A stretch of DNA of 64,000 nucleotides from Lepus europaeus (taxonomy: Eukaryota > Chordata > Mammalia > Lagomorpha > Leporidae). Both the position numbers and the translations under genes were made by a program. This document shows, in pieces, positions 1-10,816 of the stretch (positions are counted from its first letter, which is position 1; the number at the start of each line of letters is the position of its first letter). The notes below the pieces were generated by a model. The model did no database searches. It saw only the letters and a list, made by a program, of their open reading frames with translations, and was not told the origin of the DNA. Where the stretch lies: contig NC_084838.1 of assembly GCF_033115175.1 (NCBI RefSeq), forward strand, positions 46,293,468 through 46,357,467, given 5' to 3'.

Positions 1-670
1 TACACTTGTTATTTTTTTAGAATACTTTCTTCTAATACCTGATTTATAATGATGGGCTGTCTGTCATGCTTAAAGGAAAAAAGAGAATCCCCAGAGATGA
101 GCAGCTTGTATTGGGAATTTGTTTTTGCAGCTAGCAGCAGTGGGCATCTGTGAACTCTTCACAACTTCTTGAATCTCAGCCAGATTTGGTTGTTGTACAT
201 GTTGACACTGAGGGGAAAGCAATTTGTAAGAGAACAAGACTTTTCTCATCAACTAACTACTGTGAAGCTGTGCACTTTTATCTCATTTGCAGAAAAACTC
301 AATGAAAAGTTTAAATTGTTGCCCAGCAATTCACTTTTTTTGTTTTTATGGAAGCACAAAGAACTAAAATGATCAGAATTCCAAAATGTCAGAGTAAATT
401 TTCAAAGCTTATGTTACAATAGAAAGCTAGTAAAACATACGCCATGTGTTTCTCCCTTACTGTTTGTTTTTCTGAATCTTTCAAATACAGACTCTAATAG
501 AGAGCAAACTTTCCTTACTACACTTTGCTGGTCTTCATCTTGGAAATAACAAGCCACTGGCAGTCATGAAGCAGCAGCCTATGCTCTCATTAATGTCAAG
601 ACTTAAGTCATGGGAGTCTCATGAGACTCTTGGCTCTGGCACTCATTTTTGCTTCCATTTAGTGCATGGT
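1..670. other. Unassigned AT-rich background
   Basis: No gene, exon or repeat family is recognised here. Open frames are at most about 67 codons, overlap on both strands and resemble no protein I know. Confidence 0.5.
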
Positions 671-693
671 TTTCTTTCTTCCTTCCTTTCTTT

Positions 694-730
<37 letters not shown>
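671..730. repeat. Pyrimidine tract ending in a 35-nt T run
   Basis: A CTTT/CCTT-type stretch runs into an uninterrupted poly-T from 696 to 730. On the minus strand this could be the tail of a retrotransposed element. The sequence to its right (cggtgagcag onward) does not match a CSINE or L1 3' end that I recognise, so I leave it as a homopolymer. Confidence 0.85.
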
Positions 731-974
731 CGGTGAGCAGAAAATCTACAGCTGGTTAAGGGGAGTAGAGGAGCATTCTTATCTCTCTGCCTCTGCAGCT
801 CTCTTCATCAATCTCATCATTTTTGTTTAATATGTGAATTGCTTGTTACTTTTTAGCAGAAAACTCCCTTAAAACAAACAACTGTTCAAACCTGAATGGT
901 TCATGTGACTGCTGGCTTTCCTGCTTATTAATTTATATGCATATTTGTATATAATAAAACAAAATTAAGAGTTA

Positions 975-1287
975 TTTTTTAAACATTTATTTTTATGTAT
1001 TCTATTTTATTTGAAAAGCGTACAGAGAGAGAGAGGGATCCTGCATCCACTGGTCACTCTCCAACTGCCTCAAAAGTGAGGACTGGGCAGGAGCCCAGAA
1101 CTTCATCTGGGACTTGCATTTGGGTGACAGGGACCCAAATACTTGAGCCATAACTTGATACTTCCCAGAGTATGCATTAGCAGGAAGACAGAATTAGAAG
1201 CAGAGCTGGAATTCAAACCTAGGAACTCTGAAATGGGATGTGGACATCCCAAGTAGCATCTTAACCACTGTGCAAATGTCTTGCCCC
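975..1287 (-). mobile_element. CSINE, old diverged copy
   Basis: Lagomorph C-repeat SINE in reverse orientation. The T-rich tail is at the left, followed by a gagagaga block, then diverged body matches such as ggcaggagcc and the reversed tRNA-like head ending tcttgcccc. It is more diverged than its neighbour at 1320, and the two lie head to head about 30 bp apart. Confidence 0.8.
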
Positions 1288-1319
1288 TGGAGAATAAATT
1301 GTTAAGAAAACTGAATCAG

Positions 1320-1653
1320 AGGGCGGCACTGCAGCTTAATTGGTAAAGCCGCCGCCTGCAGTGCCGACATCCCATATGGGTGCCGGTTCTAGTCCCTGCT
1401 GCTCCTCTTCCAATCCAGCTCTCTGCTATGGCCTGAGAAAGCAGTACAAGATGTCCCAAGTCCTTGGGCCCCCGCACCGGCATGGGAGACCTGGAAGAAG
1501 CTCCTGGCTTCTGGCTTCAGATTGGCTCAGCTCCAGCCGTTGCAGCCATCTGGAGGATGAACCATCGGATGGAAGACTTCTCCCTCTCTCTCTCTCTGCC
1601 TCTCCTCTCTCCATGTAACTCTTTCAAGTAAATAAATAAATCTTTAAAAAAAA
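1320..1653 (+). mobile_element. CSINE
   Basis: Full-length C-repeat SINE. The tRNA-derived head begins gggcggcactgcag, followed by catcccatatgggtgccgg, the B-box-like ggttctagtcc, gatgtcccaagtccttgggc, a CT-rich block and an (AAATA)n tail. Several overlapping open frames of 60-90 codons on both strands here come from SINE composition and are not genes. Confidence 0.92.
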
Positions 1654-2829
1654 CAATTTTAATTATAATCTTGACATTAATCCGGGTATTGGTTTTAATC
1701 ATATGTAGGACATAGACAGATTACATTTTTACCATTAACCCAGGCGCAGCCTATCCACTTCAAAGCTTGAACAATCATGCTAGGGGGTTTCTATGCTCTG
1801 CCAAGTGTGATGTAGTGGACTGCTATTGTTCAACTGTTTTAGATCCTAGTTTTAGAGCAGAGCGTCACAGTGTGTGGGGGGAGGCACCTTCCCAGAATGG
1901 AGTCTCAAGTTCTCCAAAATGGAGTCCCTACTGTCAAGGTGTTACTTCAGTTTCCCTTTATAATGACTTGGAGACCGTAAACACATGTACATATATACAC
2001 ACTGGTTAAGCCGGGTTTGTAATAAGAACTGAATGTTTATATAAAATATAAAATCTTCTTGTAATCTGAAATCTATATATCAGAATCTCAACTAGAGCAT
2101 ATATTTAAACATGTAACACTGTCAAGAGTCACATCAGCCTCAGGAAAATAACTCACTTGTCACTACCAACAGCAAAGCCCGATATGATTTACTATAAAAT
2201 AGTACATATGTGCATGTTAGCCTAAGAATTGAATGGAAAGTGTGTGATTTCTTCAAGAAAGTAGAGGTGGCTTTAAACATTATGTGAACTTAACTTTCTG
2301 AAAGGTGAAATGGCTGAACTTTATATACAGGTATCATTTGAATGAGAACTTCATTTTACACACAAATGATCTCAGCAGAAGTTCAAGATAATTAGCATTA
2401 ATAACTGGGTACATGACAGTAATTTTTTTCTACTTATTCTATGAAAGTTTTAATTTTGAACACATGAGCCATTTCTTTAAGTTTAATGCCTGCATGAAAA
2501 TATAACTGTATGAAAATAATTTTGACAGGTGCCTGGTGTAATTTAAAGTGACGAGGAAGGCACCTTAATAACGGGAAACCTGTCCTATATTCCTAGCATT
2601 AATTCTGTCATATTGTTATGGGAGAGGTGCTGTCTAGTGTCCTATTCCATGTCCTTGCCTTCTACCTAGATAAGCATTCTAAGTATAGGCACATACACGG
2701 TGCACAATGTGGTAATGTTTATTTAAAAAGTGAGAAAGCAAATATACACACACACATGGGCATAGTTGAGGAGTGGGGTGGGCCAAGGAAGGGAAAAGAT
2801 TGGGGAGGGAAGTAGAAAGATAATGCCTC
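1654..2829. other. Unassigned background
   Basis: No coding region or clear repeat is recognised. The local stretch at 1740-1940 is somewhat more GC-rich and contains aatggagtc twice (near 1896 and 1918), but I cannot assign it to a family. Confidence 0.4.
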
Positions 2830-2849
2830 AGCACCGGGTCTCACCCTCT

Positions 2850-2912
2850 GCAGAGAGAGAGAGAGGGAGAGAGGGAGGGAGGGAGGGGAGGGAGGGAAGG
2901 AGAGAGAGAGGA
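2850..2912. repeat. Polypurine GA/GGGA tract
   Basis: About 60 nt of almost pure A and G, as (GA)n moving into (GGGA)n. It produces low-complexity open frames on both strands, including an Arg/Glu/Gly-rich one, which I do not regard as coding. Such tracts are prone to length variation. Confidence 0.9.
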
Positions 2913-2919
2913 CACACAA

Positions 2920-3439
2920 CCACCCAGTTGCTAGCCTCTATGAGGTTGGAAGGGGAGTGGTTATATGGCACCACCCCATATCCCAGGTTAAGGGACATAG
3001 ATCCTGGGAAAGGGGTTATTTGACTTATAGGTGAGCAGATAGGATTACATAGGGTGGAGGAGGTGTGGCTTCCAGCTCATAGCCATAATTTAGCTATCTG
3101 CCTTACCCCATATTGGGATAGTGAATATAACATTAAAACAGATGAAATTCATTTCCAATTTTTCTAGAATCTTTTAGAGAAAACCTTAAGAATTCAAGCC
3201 AACTGTGAAGCTTATCTTCTAAATTTGTGCTCCTTTATGAACTTCAAAGCAGGCTCATCTCCTTGTTGCATAGCAGGACTATGAACTGTGGACCAGGCCA
3301 TCTTCTTATCTGACTGACTATGAGGAAGTTGAGAAGCTTCCTTAGGCCTGAATTCTCTGTGTATAAAATAAAAAGCAATCCCCTGAAGGCTTTTTCAGAT
3401 CTACTTTTCAATGTTTCAATTATTAATGGTGATAAAACT
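2920..3439. other. Unassigned background
   Basis: Nothing recognisable was found on either strand. Confidence 0.4.
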
Positions 3440-3559
3440 CATGATATTTAGAATATTTATTATTTGCCAGACAGAGTATTAACTCTATGTAATGATCTCA
3501 GTTAAGCGAATACACTTGTATTGAGGAAAATATTTGTAATATTTACAAATATTTACTGA
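3440..3559 (-). repeat. Possible MIR fragment
   Basis: A weak match to the reverse strand of MIR (atttgccagacagagtattaactctatgtaat corresponds to the accumulating-count end). The fragment is short and diverged. A younger CSINE has landed directly beside it. Confidence 0.35.
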
Positions 3560-3569
3560 CTTGTAATTT

Positions 3570-3892
3570 TATTTATTTATTTATGTATTTATATTTATTT
3601 GACAGATAGAGTTAGACAGTGAGAGATAGAGACAGAGAAAGGTCCCCCCTCCATGGGTTCACCCCTCAAATGGCCACTACGGAGCTATGCCGATCCAAAG
3701 CCAGGAACCAGGTGCCTCCTCCTGGTCTCCATGCGGGTACATGGGCCCAAGCACTTGGGCCATCCTCCACTGCCCTCCCGGACCACAGCAGAGAGCTGGA
3801 CTGGAAGAGGAGCAACCAGGACTAGAACCCGGTGCCCATATGGGATCCTCCTCAGGTGGAGGATTAACCAAGTGAGCCACAGCGCCGGCCCC
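3570..3892 (-). mobile_element. CSINE with TSD cttgtaattt
   Basis: Reverse-oriented C-repeat SINE, with the tail (atttatttattt) at the left and the head (ccacagcgccggcccc) at the right. It is flanked by a direct repeat, cttgtaattt, at 3560-3569 and 3898-3907, the expected mark of L1-driven target-primed insertion. Open frames of 60-90 codons on both strands are SINE-derived. Confidence 0.93.
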
Positions 3893-3907
3893 ATTGGCTT
3901 GTAATTT

Positions 3908-5700
3908 CTTAAATTTAAGGGAGATAAGTGTTGTGCACACTGTGTCCAAGTAACTTTCTAAGTTACTGACATTGTTTTAACCCAGGCCATCTACTTGGCA
4001 AAGACAAGTACACAGTCGTCCTCAACAGTCACTCAACATTGCCTCCCCTCCAATCCTTATAGATCTCAGGACTGTTGAGGTAATTGTAAACAACATAGCA
4101 CAAGAATTGTATTCTTCTTCTTTTCTACTTTTCTCCCACTTACTTCTTGTCTCCAACTACTGCATGATTTGTTTTAGCCAATGAAGGGTGAGGTTCCCTG
4201 CACACTATTTCAACATGCATTGTTGGATGCATACTGTGCATATTGTTCTGTTAGAACCTTTTGACCAACTAAAAAGTCTTCATTAGAGTGAAATTGTGGT
4301 CTGCTTGCTTCCACAGGGGATTATGAGTGAGACTCAAACACAAGTTTATTTGGAAAATTGCATCAATTTAGTAAATAGTAATGTAAGGAAAAGGCTAACA
4401 ATTGATTGTAATGAAATTAAACAACCTTTTAAAAATAGAGCCATTGTCTGCTTCCTCTCTCCCCCTTCCAACCTTCCCCGTAGCATGTGTCATTTTACTT
4501 TCAAACTTGTTTTGCTATCTGCTGCAAATTAGGATCCCTTAAGAAAATTTCCAGGTGTTGGCAGCAAACCCAAGTTTCCTTTCTCAAGTTGTTTGCTGTG
4601 TTGTGGCCTTAGAAACCTCTCCTCTGTGATAAACATTCATGGCAATGGGAACTAGGTGAGCTGGGAATCATGAAACCTTGCTTTGAAATCCGTGTGATCA
4701 TTTGCCTTGTACTGTTGACTCATTAAGCAACAATAATAACCTTTGAAGACTACCTTTATGCACTGGTGTTTAACCTTTCAGTCCCAGATTGTTGAGTTAC
4801 AAAGAAGTTAATTTCCCTATTATAGGTGATTTGATCTATGCCCTCATTCTGACTCTGGTCCCATATAACTTTACCACAACTTTTTTTCCTCTTTGCCTCA
4901 AATTTCTTTCAGCAGTGCCCCTCTCCTTCCTTTTTTCCCTCTGCTCTCCTCCAGTGTCCTAGTTTCTACCTTTTTTCCTAACATATTATTTTGATTGTTT
5001 TATGTACACATCATAATCATAACTGTATTTTAGAATATGTATGTGTACACACATACACATACAGAAGGGGCTTCCAAAGCTTATGGAAATGTGCATTGTA
5101 TTTTACTTCTGTTCTTCTACAATTTTTTAAGCTAACTCATAGTATCAAATCCTTTTTCTCTTAATAGCCCTGCACCTTAAAATTTATTGAGTAAATTGCA
5201 TCATATACAGAGAGGAAGAGATTAACTAAGATAGCTGAGATAGTTACTAGAAGCTACCCTGATTTTCTAGACTGTAAAACCATCATAAACTCTAAGAGGT
5301 AAATCTCAGTGGAACGATGTAATTTGAAATTCATCACTTAAAAGAATTATGGCCATCCTGATAGCTTTCACCAAGACTGATGGTGGGAAGAAAGATTTAA
5401 AATAGCTCCTTCAAAGTTCCTTTTTTTTGGGAACCAAATTTTTCCTTCTTGTTTACTTAACTTGAACCTTGAAAAACAAAATGGGAAATAACAAGGAGAG
5501 TTTTTTTGGAAGACTACTGCAGGTGAAAAAACACCAAAGCAAATCTTCTGAAGCGTACACAGCCAAATTATGGCTGGAGATAGTCAGGAGGGTTATTTTC
5601 CTTTGCTTTTAAACATCGGTTTGAACATATCACTTTATTGTTCAGAAGTGAGAAAATACAGGATGCAGAAAGGGAATGGCAAGCCAACAAATCTGGCTAA
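3908..5700. other. Unassigned background
   Basis: No gene is recognised. Near 5,068 the string ggggcttccaaagcttatgg resembles the end of the inverted-repeat element described at 23,588, but the match is short. A small AC/GT palindrome-like stretch lies at 5,038-5,062. Confidence 0.4.
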
Positions 5701-5714
5701 AAATATTATAGACC

Positions 5715-6046
5715 CAGGCCAGCGCTGTGGCATAGCGAGTAATGCCGCCGCCTGCAGTACCGGCATCCCATTTGGGCGCTGGTTCAGGTCCCAGCTACAC
5801 CACTTTTGATCCAGCTCTCTGCTATGGCCTAGGAAAGCAGTAGTAGATGGCCCAAACCCTTGGTCCCCTGCACCCATGTGGGAGTCCAGGAAGAAGCTTC
5901 TGACTCCTGGCTTCAGATTGGTTCAGCTCCTGCTGTTGCAGCCATCTGGGGAGTGAACCAGCGGATAGAAGACCCCTCTCTCTCTCTGCCTCTGCCTCTC
6001 TGTAACTCTGCCTTTCAAATAGATGAATAAATCCTTAAAAAAAGAG
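5715..6046 (+). mobile_element. CSINE with perfect 14-bp TSD
   Basis: Full-length C-repeat SINE from the ggccagcgctgtggc head to a taaatccttaaaaaaag tail. It is flanked by the perfect repeat aaatattatagacc at 5701-5714 and 6047-6060, so both boundaries are well fixed. Confidence 0.95.
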
Positions 6047-6060
6047 AAATATTATAGACC

Positions 6061-7521
6061 ATGTGCATTTGGCGGTCATGAAAGACAAATCTGCACAGAT
6101 AGGAGATATTCTCATACCAAATCTTGAATGTTAATCATAACCTCAAGTTGTATCCCATGGACAATGGTGCATAGAGGAATTTTGAACACAAGGAAATGAC
6201 AAAGATAAGAACAAGAAAAATGCATTGCTAGTTCAGGAAGGCATTAGGGCCATGAAGAAAATTAGAAAGCTATTAATTTAATTAGGAATTAGCATATACC
6301 AATGCCACAATAGCAGTCATTCAGTAATATTTTTTAGTTGGATGAATAAAAGAGATAGCTCACTCTTTATACATGGTTGATGAAATAAAAAAATGAGGAG
6401 AGGTCATATAACAAAGTGGAGCAAACATATATTATTAGCACACGGGAAATGTAGGCAAGGAGGAGTTTAAAATACCTTAAAGGCAATGTCTGGAAACCTG
6501 GTAGAAAGAGAAATATCTTATATGATTTTCTAAAAACAACCATCTCTAAAGCAGTGTTCAGTAGATAATTAAGGCAATCACACCAGTACAGTAATTCTAC
6601 TTTATTTTCACCCTTTTTGTTGCTCAAGTAGTGTGTGTGTATCTGTTTTGTGTTTCTACTACATGGTGAATGCTGCAATAATAATAGTAATAGAGAAATC
6701 CAATACATTCTGCAAAACAAGGAAAGTTTCCTGGATGAAGGAGCTGGGATGTGATACTAGACATCATGAGTCAAATTGAATTAGAAGTAACAGGGAGACC
6801 TCCAAGTACAGGTGATTGTCCTGAACTCCCCTAAGAAATGAACAAAACACAGCTGTTGCCTTAACTACCATACACGTTTCACAAGGGTTCCTTTTTTTTT
6901 TTTCAAGAACACAATTCTATTTCAATTAAGAAGATGCATTATTAATATAGCAATGTTGAATAGTATTATAGTATTCTAGTGCCCAAGGGATAATGAAAAA
7001 TAAAATAGCTTAAATTAAATATGCAAGTGACTTTAATACACATTAATGTTCTTAGCAAATTTTAGGCTTACAGAATATTAAATTACCAGTGACCATAATC
7101 CAGAGATTCTGCATAAGACACCTGGCCAGGGATTTATTTTTATTTCTATGCCTTCTGAAAAGAAACATGCATTCCTCCTTATTAAATCTAATTGAGAATT
7201 AAATTTTCTCACACTCCAAATAAAATCTCTTAGTTCAAAGGTTCATATGCCAAGTTTAAAGGTGTAGTCCTCCTCCTGGAATTTTGCATTAAGAAAAAAA
7301 AAAAAAAAGCTCAGCTTCTAGTTTGAACAGTCACATTATTGTACACATTCCATAAACTACTACTTTCTGCTCTGAAGGTCACTGCAGCTCATATATGGGT
7401 GAAATGTTCAAGCTTAGTCATATCTAACAGAGAAAAAGACATTACACAAGGTGATACCACACTGAGGAGCTAATTGTCAAAACAGCCTGAATGAGATTTT
7501 GTCTGTCTTTTTTATTCTTTG
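6061..7521. other. Unassigned AT-rich background
   Basis: No gene or assignable repeat is seen. A 117-codon minus-strand open frame at 6367-6720 has no recognisable domain and a composition like the surrounding DNA. Short A runs occur near 7,290. Confidence 0.45.
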
Positions 7522-7645
7522 TTTCCTTCCTTCCTTCCTTCCTTCCTTCCTTCCTTCCTTCCTTCCTTCCTTCCTTCCTTCCTTCCTTCTTCCCTCCCTC
7601 CCTCCCTCCCTTCCTTCCTTCCTTCCTTCATTCCTTCCTTTTTTC
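7522..7645. repeat. (CCTT)n microsatellite, compound with (CCCT)n
   Basis: About 16 CCTT units run to roughly 7587, then a short (CCCT)n stretch, then more CCTT. The encoded Leu-Pro-Ser-Phe repeats in two frames are low-complexity artefacts. A tract this long and pure is expected to vary in length between animals. Confidence 0.95.
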
Positions 7646-7679
7646 TTTGTCTTTTACTTTATTTCCTTCTTAATTGTTG

Positions 7680-9190
7680 AGATGACATGTTTTTAATTTA
7701 TATTATAGCCAAAGTGTGAAATAAATCCCTAAAAAATTAAGAATCAGGTCCTTTCTAATTGTGGGTCTCGTGAGGACAACACTCAGCACAGTTGCACTAT
7801 TAGTTTATATACTAATTTTTTTTCCTTTTACATATCTTTACATTCATTTTACTATAACAAATAAACAAAACAACTCACTGTAGGAATATTTTCTTGCATT
7901 TAGAATATTCTTTCCAGAACCACAATATAGAGGAAATAATATCTAAGAGATTTCCAGCTTTAAAATATTTGAAATAGCATACCCATTAGGCAGGCTTCTT
8001 TTAAAAGAGCAAAAGAAAATTAATAAACAAATGAGCTGACTTTTTTTCCCCATGTCCCCCCATTCACAGTACAGATCTGGCAGGAGGCCTTTGCTGAGGT
8101 GTGTATGGGGAAGGTCTACTCTGCCTCCTATTTCTATGAAGTCAGTTTAAGAACAGAGCCTGTGGTAAGCACCAGGAGCCCAGGAGCTGGCTTTTTCTTT
8201 TTTAAATTTCTAACTAAAATCATGTGTATCAGAAAAAATTCTCACGTAATTATTCTACTTGGTCTTTAAAAAGGAAAGATTTGGCTTGTTGGGTCAGCTT
8301 CTGGGCTCTGCTTTTGTGGAAAAAAATATATAGATAAAGAATTAATCAGCAAGGTAATAAAGAAAGCAGAGAGACTAAATGTTATGATGTGTTGAAGGAA
8401 GAAAAGAGATCATGCTAAAAAACATTTAATTTAAAAAGCCTTCCTGCAAATCACTGCTGAGTGCTGAGAGGATACACTGTTGAGTGAGTTCCAGTCCCTG
8501 GTCTTCAACATACTCACAGTCTTACAAGCAAGAACCAGGTCATTACTATGCAAAACTCCATACTTTCCAAAATCGAGTAATATTTCATATGCATTATTTT
8601 GATAGTCCAGGGGAAAATATTGTCACCCTAAGGTTGTTTTAGAATGATTTCTTAGAACAGTTATATTTTTGTTATTCTTAGAAGACAAAGTTGGACCTCG
8701 AATAGGTTTAGAAGAGATTATATAAAGGAATTTTAGCAAAGACAGTAATTATTATACTGCATTATTCAGAATGAGGAAGGACCAGAGGTACTCAGATGAC
8801 ATTAATTACCATTCCTGGGGCAGGACAGGCAAGCAGAGTGAACTGTCAAAACCAGAGTTGTGATGGCCATGAGAGGGACCCATGTTAAAAAAAAAAAAAA
8901 AATCAAAAAAAACAAAAACTGTGGCTTTTGAGTAATGCAGCCCCTGCCATCCCGTAGGGTAGCAGGGAGGAAGACTTCTGACCAAGTACATCAAGGTTTC
9001 TCTCCTCCCTCTGTTTTGTCATTTGGGGGAACCTCCTTTTGGCTGATCCAACATGAAGCCAGAAGGGAAGGAGCCTGTTGGTTAAGTCTGTGGAGTTCAG
9101 TTTCCTGGAATACAGAGCCAGTGGGAAAAAGAAGGGATATATCTGGAGGGGCAGGGAGGGAATATCCAGCAAAGTAATATTGATCTTCAT
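7680..9190. other. Unassigned background with an A-rich stretch
   Basis: No gene is recognised. An A-rich stretch lies at 8886-8921. A 33-bp segment at 8675-8707 reappears, at 28 of 33 identical positions, inside the CSINE at 9462 (see findings). Confidence 0.4.
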
Positions 9191-9199
9191 CATTACTAA

Positions 9200-9420
9200 A
9201 GTTAGCAAATGTCAAAGGAATCTTAGTAGGCAGTTTGCATAGTATTATCTCATTTATATCTCATTATAACCCTACATACAATATCGACTCTATTTTATAC
9301 ATTAAGAATCTAATGCATTGAAAAGTTGAGTAATTTGTCCCACATGTTGCACCTAAGTGGTAAAGACTGGATGTGAATTTTTGCCAAAACCCTGCTTTTT
9401 CTACTACACATTCTGCTTTC
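9200..9420 (-). repeat. MIR SINE remnant
   Basis: Reverse-strand MIR. Features in order are tattatctcattta, cattataaccctac, attaagaatctaatgcattgaaaagttgagtaatttgtcc and a diverged final part. This is an ancient mammal-wide SINE with no coding role. Confidence 0.55.
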
Positions 9421-9461
9421 TTTGCTGGGAAAACATGAAAATTAGAAGTCTAAGACATTTG

Positions 9462-9792
9462 GGGTCGGCGCCGTGCCTCACTTGGTTAATCCTCTGCCTG
9501 CAGCACCAGCATCCCATATGGGCGCCGGGTTCTAGTCCTGATTGCTCCTCTTCCAGTCCTTCTTAGAATGTAAAGTTGGACCTTGAGTAGGTGGCCCAGG
9601 AGGGCAGTGGAGGATGGCCCAAGTGCTTGGGCACCTGCACCCGCATGGGAGACCAGGAAGAAGCACCTAGCTCCTGGCTTCGGATCGGGGCAGCACCAGC
9701 TGTGGTGGCTATTTGGGGAGTGAACCAATGGAAGGAAGACCTTTCTCTCTGTCTCTCTCTCTCACTGTCTAAAACTCTGTCAAATAAAAAAA
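9462..9792 (+). mobile_element. CSINE with an internal foreign segment
   Basis: C-repeat SINE with head ggggtcggcgccgtg and tail caaataaaaa, flanked by aagacatttg at 9452-9461 and 9793-9802. Where other copies read agctctctgctatggccc after the cttccagtcc block, this one has about 30 different bases (9560-9592) and then resumes at ggcccaggagggcagtgg. The foreign segment resembles 8675-8707 upstream. Confidence 0.93.
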
Positions 9793-9802
9793 AAGACATT
9801 TG

Positions 9803-10345
9803 AGGGTGACGTTGTGGATAGCTAAAGTATAGTGTTCACTGAGAAAGAAGGATAAAATTTGATGGGAAAGATAGCCTGGAATATGATTGTGGGAATGGGG
9901 GGTAACATTTTTATTGTGTCTGTATCATATCAAATGTGTGCCTTATAAAGACCTTTATGAAAATAATTTTGAAATAAACAGATGTTGTGTTAGTGTGGAC
10001 AGTGGAGAAATGCAAAGATCTAGGGGGAATAGAAAGAGGAAGGAAGGAAGAGTGGGATGGAGATGGGGTCAGGGATGATACAAGGAGGGAGGTCCAAGAA
10101 CCTGCTAATAAGCTTGTTCATGACAAGAATGTGTCTGTAAAATCATTGACAATTTCTGTTGTAGTTAGTACTAACTTTCTGAACACCTTGTTGAGGTCAT
10201 ACTCTAGTTTCACTTTTTAAATATTTTATTTTCTGCATTGCATTTCGTTGGCACACAATATGGAGTTTTAAATGTGATATTCTTCTTCACACATATTCTC
10301 ACATACTCTTATTTTTTCTTCAATAAATTGGGGTGGAGAGAAAGG
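9803..10345. other. Unassigned background
   Basis: No recognised gene or repeat. 10,010-10,095 is purine-rich. Confidence 0.4.
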
Positions 10346-10465
10346 AGAGAATAATTATAAATACTTATTAATAAAATTATATTATAAATAAAATAATTTT
10401 AAAATTATTTATTGTAAATATATATAAATTTATAATTATTTACAAATAATTATAAATAAAATAGT
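10346..10465. repeat. AT-rich low-complexity (ATAA/ATTT)n
   Basis: About 120 nt almost free of G and C, with repeated ataaataaaat and taattat words. Probably a low-complexity tract rather than a mobile element. Confidence 0.8.
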
Positions 10466-10479
10466 ATGTTCTTTAGAGT

Positions 10480-10816
10480 TTTAAAAAATATTTGATTGAT
10501 TTCTTTGAAAGTCAAGTGGCAGAAAGAGAGAGAAAAAGCAAGAGTAAGAGAGAAATCTTCCATCCATTGGTTTACTCCCCAAATGCCCGCAATAGCCAGG
10601 GGCTGGGCCAGGCTGAAGCCAGGAGCCTAGATTCTCTCTGAGTTTCTCACATCGATGGCAGGAGCCCAAATATTTGAGACCATCATCTGCTGCTTTCTCA
10701 GACACATTAGCAAGAAGCTGGATCAAAAGCAGAGCAGCTAGAACTCAAACTGGTATCCCATACAGGCTGTGAGTGCTGAGCAGCTTCTTTAACCTGCTAT
10801 GCTGCAATGCTGGCCC
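10480..10816 (-). mobile_element. CSINE, old copy
   Basis: Reverse-oriented and diverged C-repeat SINE. The T-rich tail and gagagaga block lie at the left, ggcaggagcccaaatatttgag in the body, and the reversed head ctatgctgcaatgctggcccc at the right. No clean TSD was found. Confidence 0.85.

Noticed and set aside
5036..5062. AC/GT palindrome-like stretch (gtatgtgtacacacatac)
   Set aside because: Short alternating purine-pyrimidine sequence, common by slippage and too short to single out.
6367..6720. 117-codon minus-strand open frame
   Set aside because: Hydrophobic low-information peptide from AT-rich DNA with no recognisable motif.
7491..7696. Leu-Pro-Ser-Phe repeat peptides in two frames
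   Set aside because: Direct translation of the (CCTT)n microsatellite.
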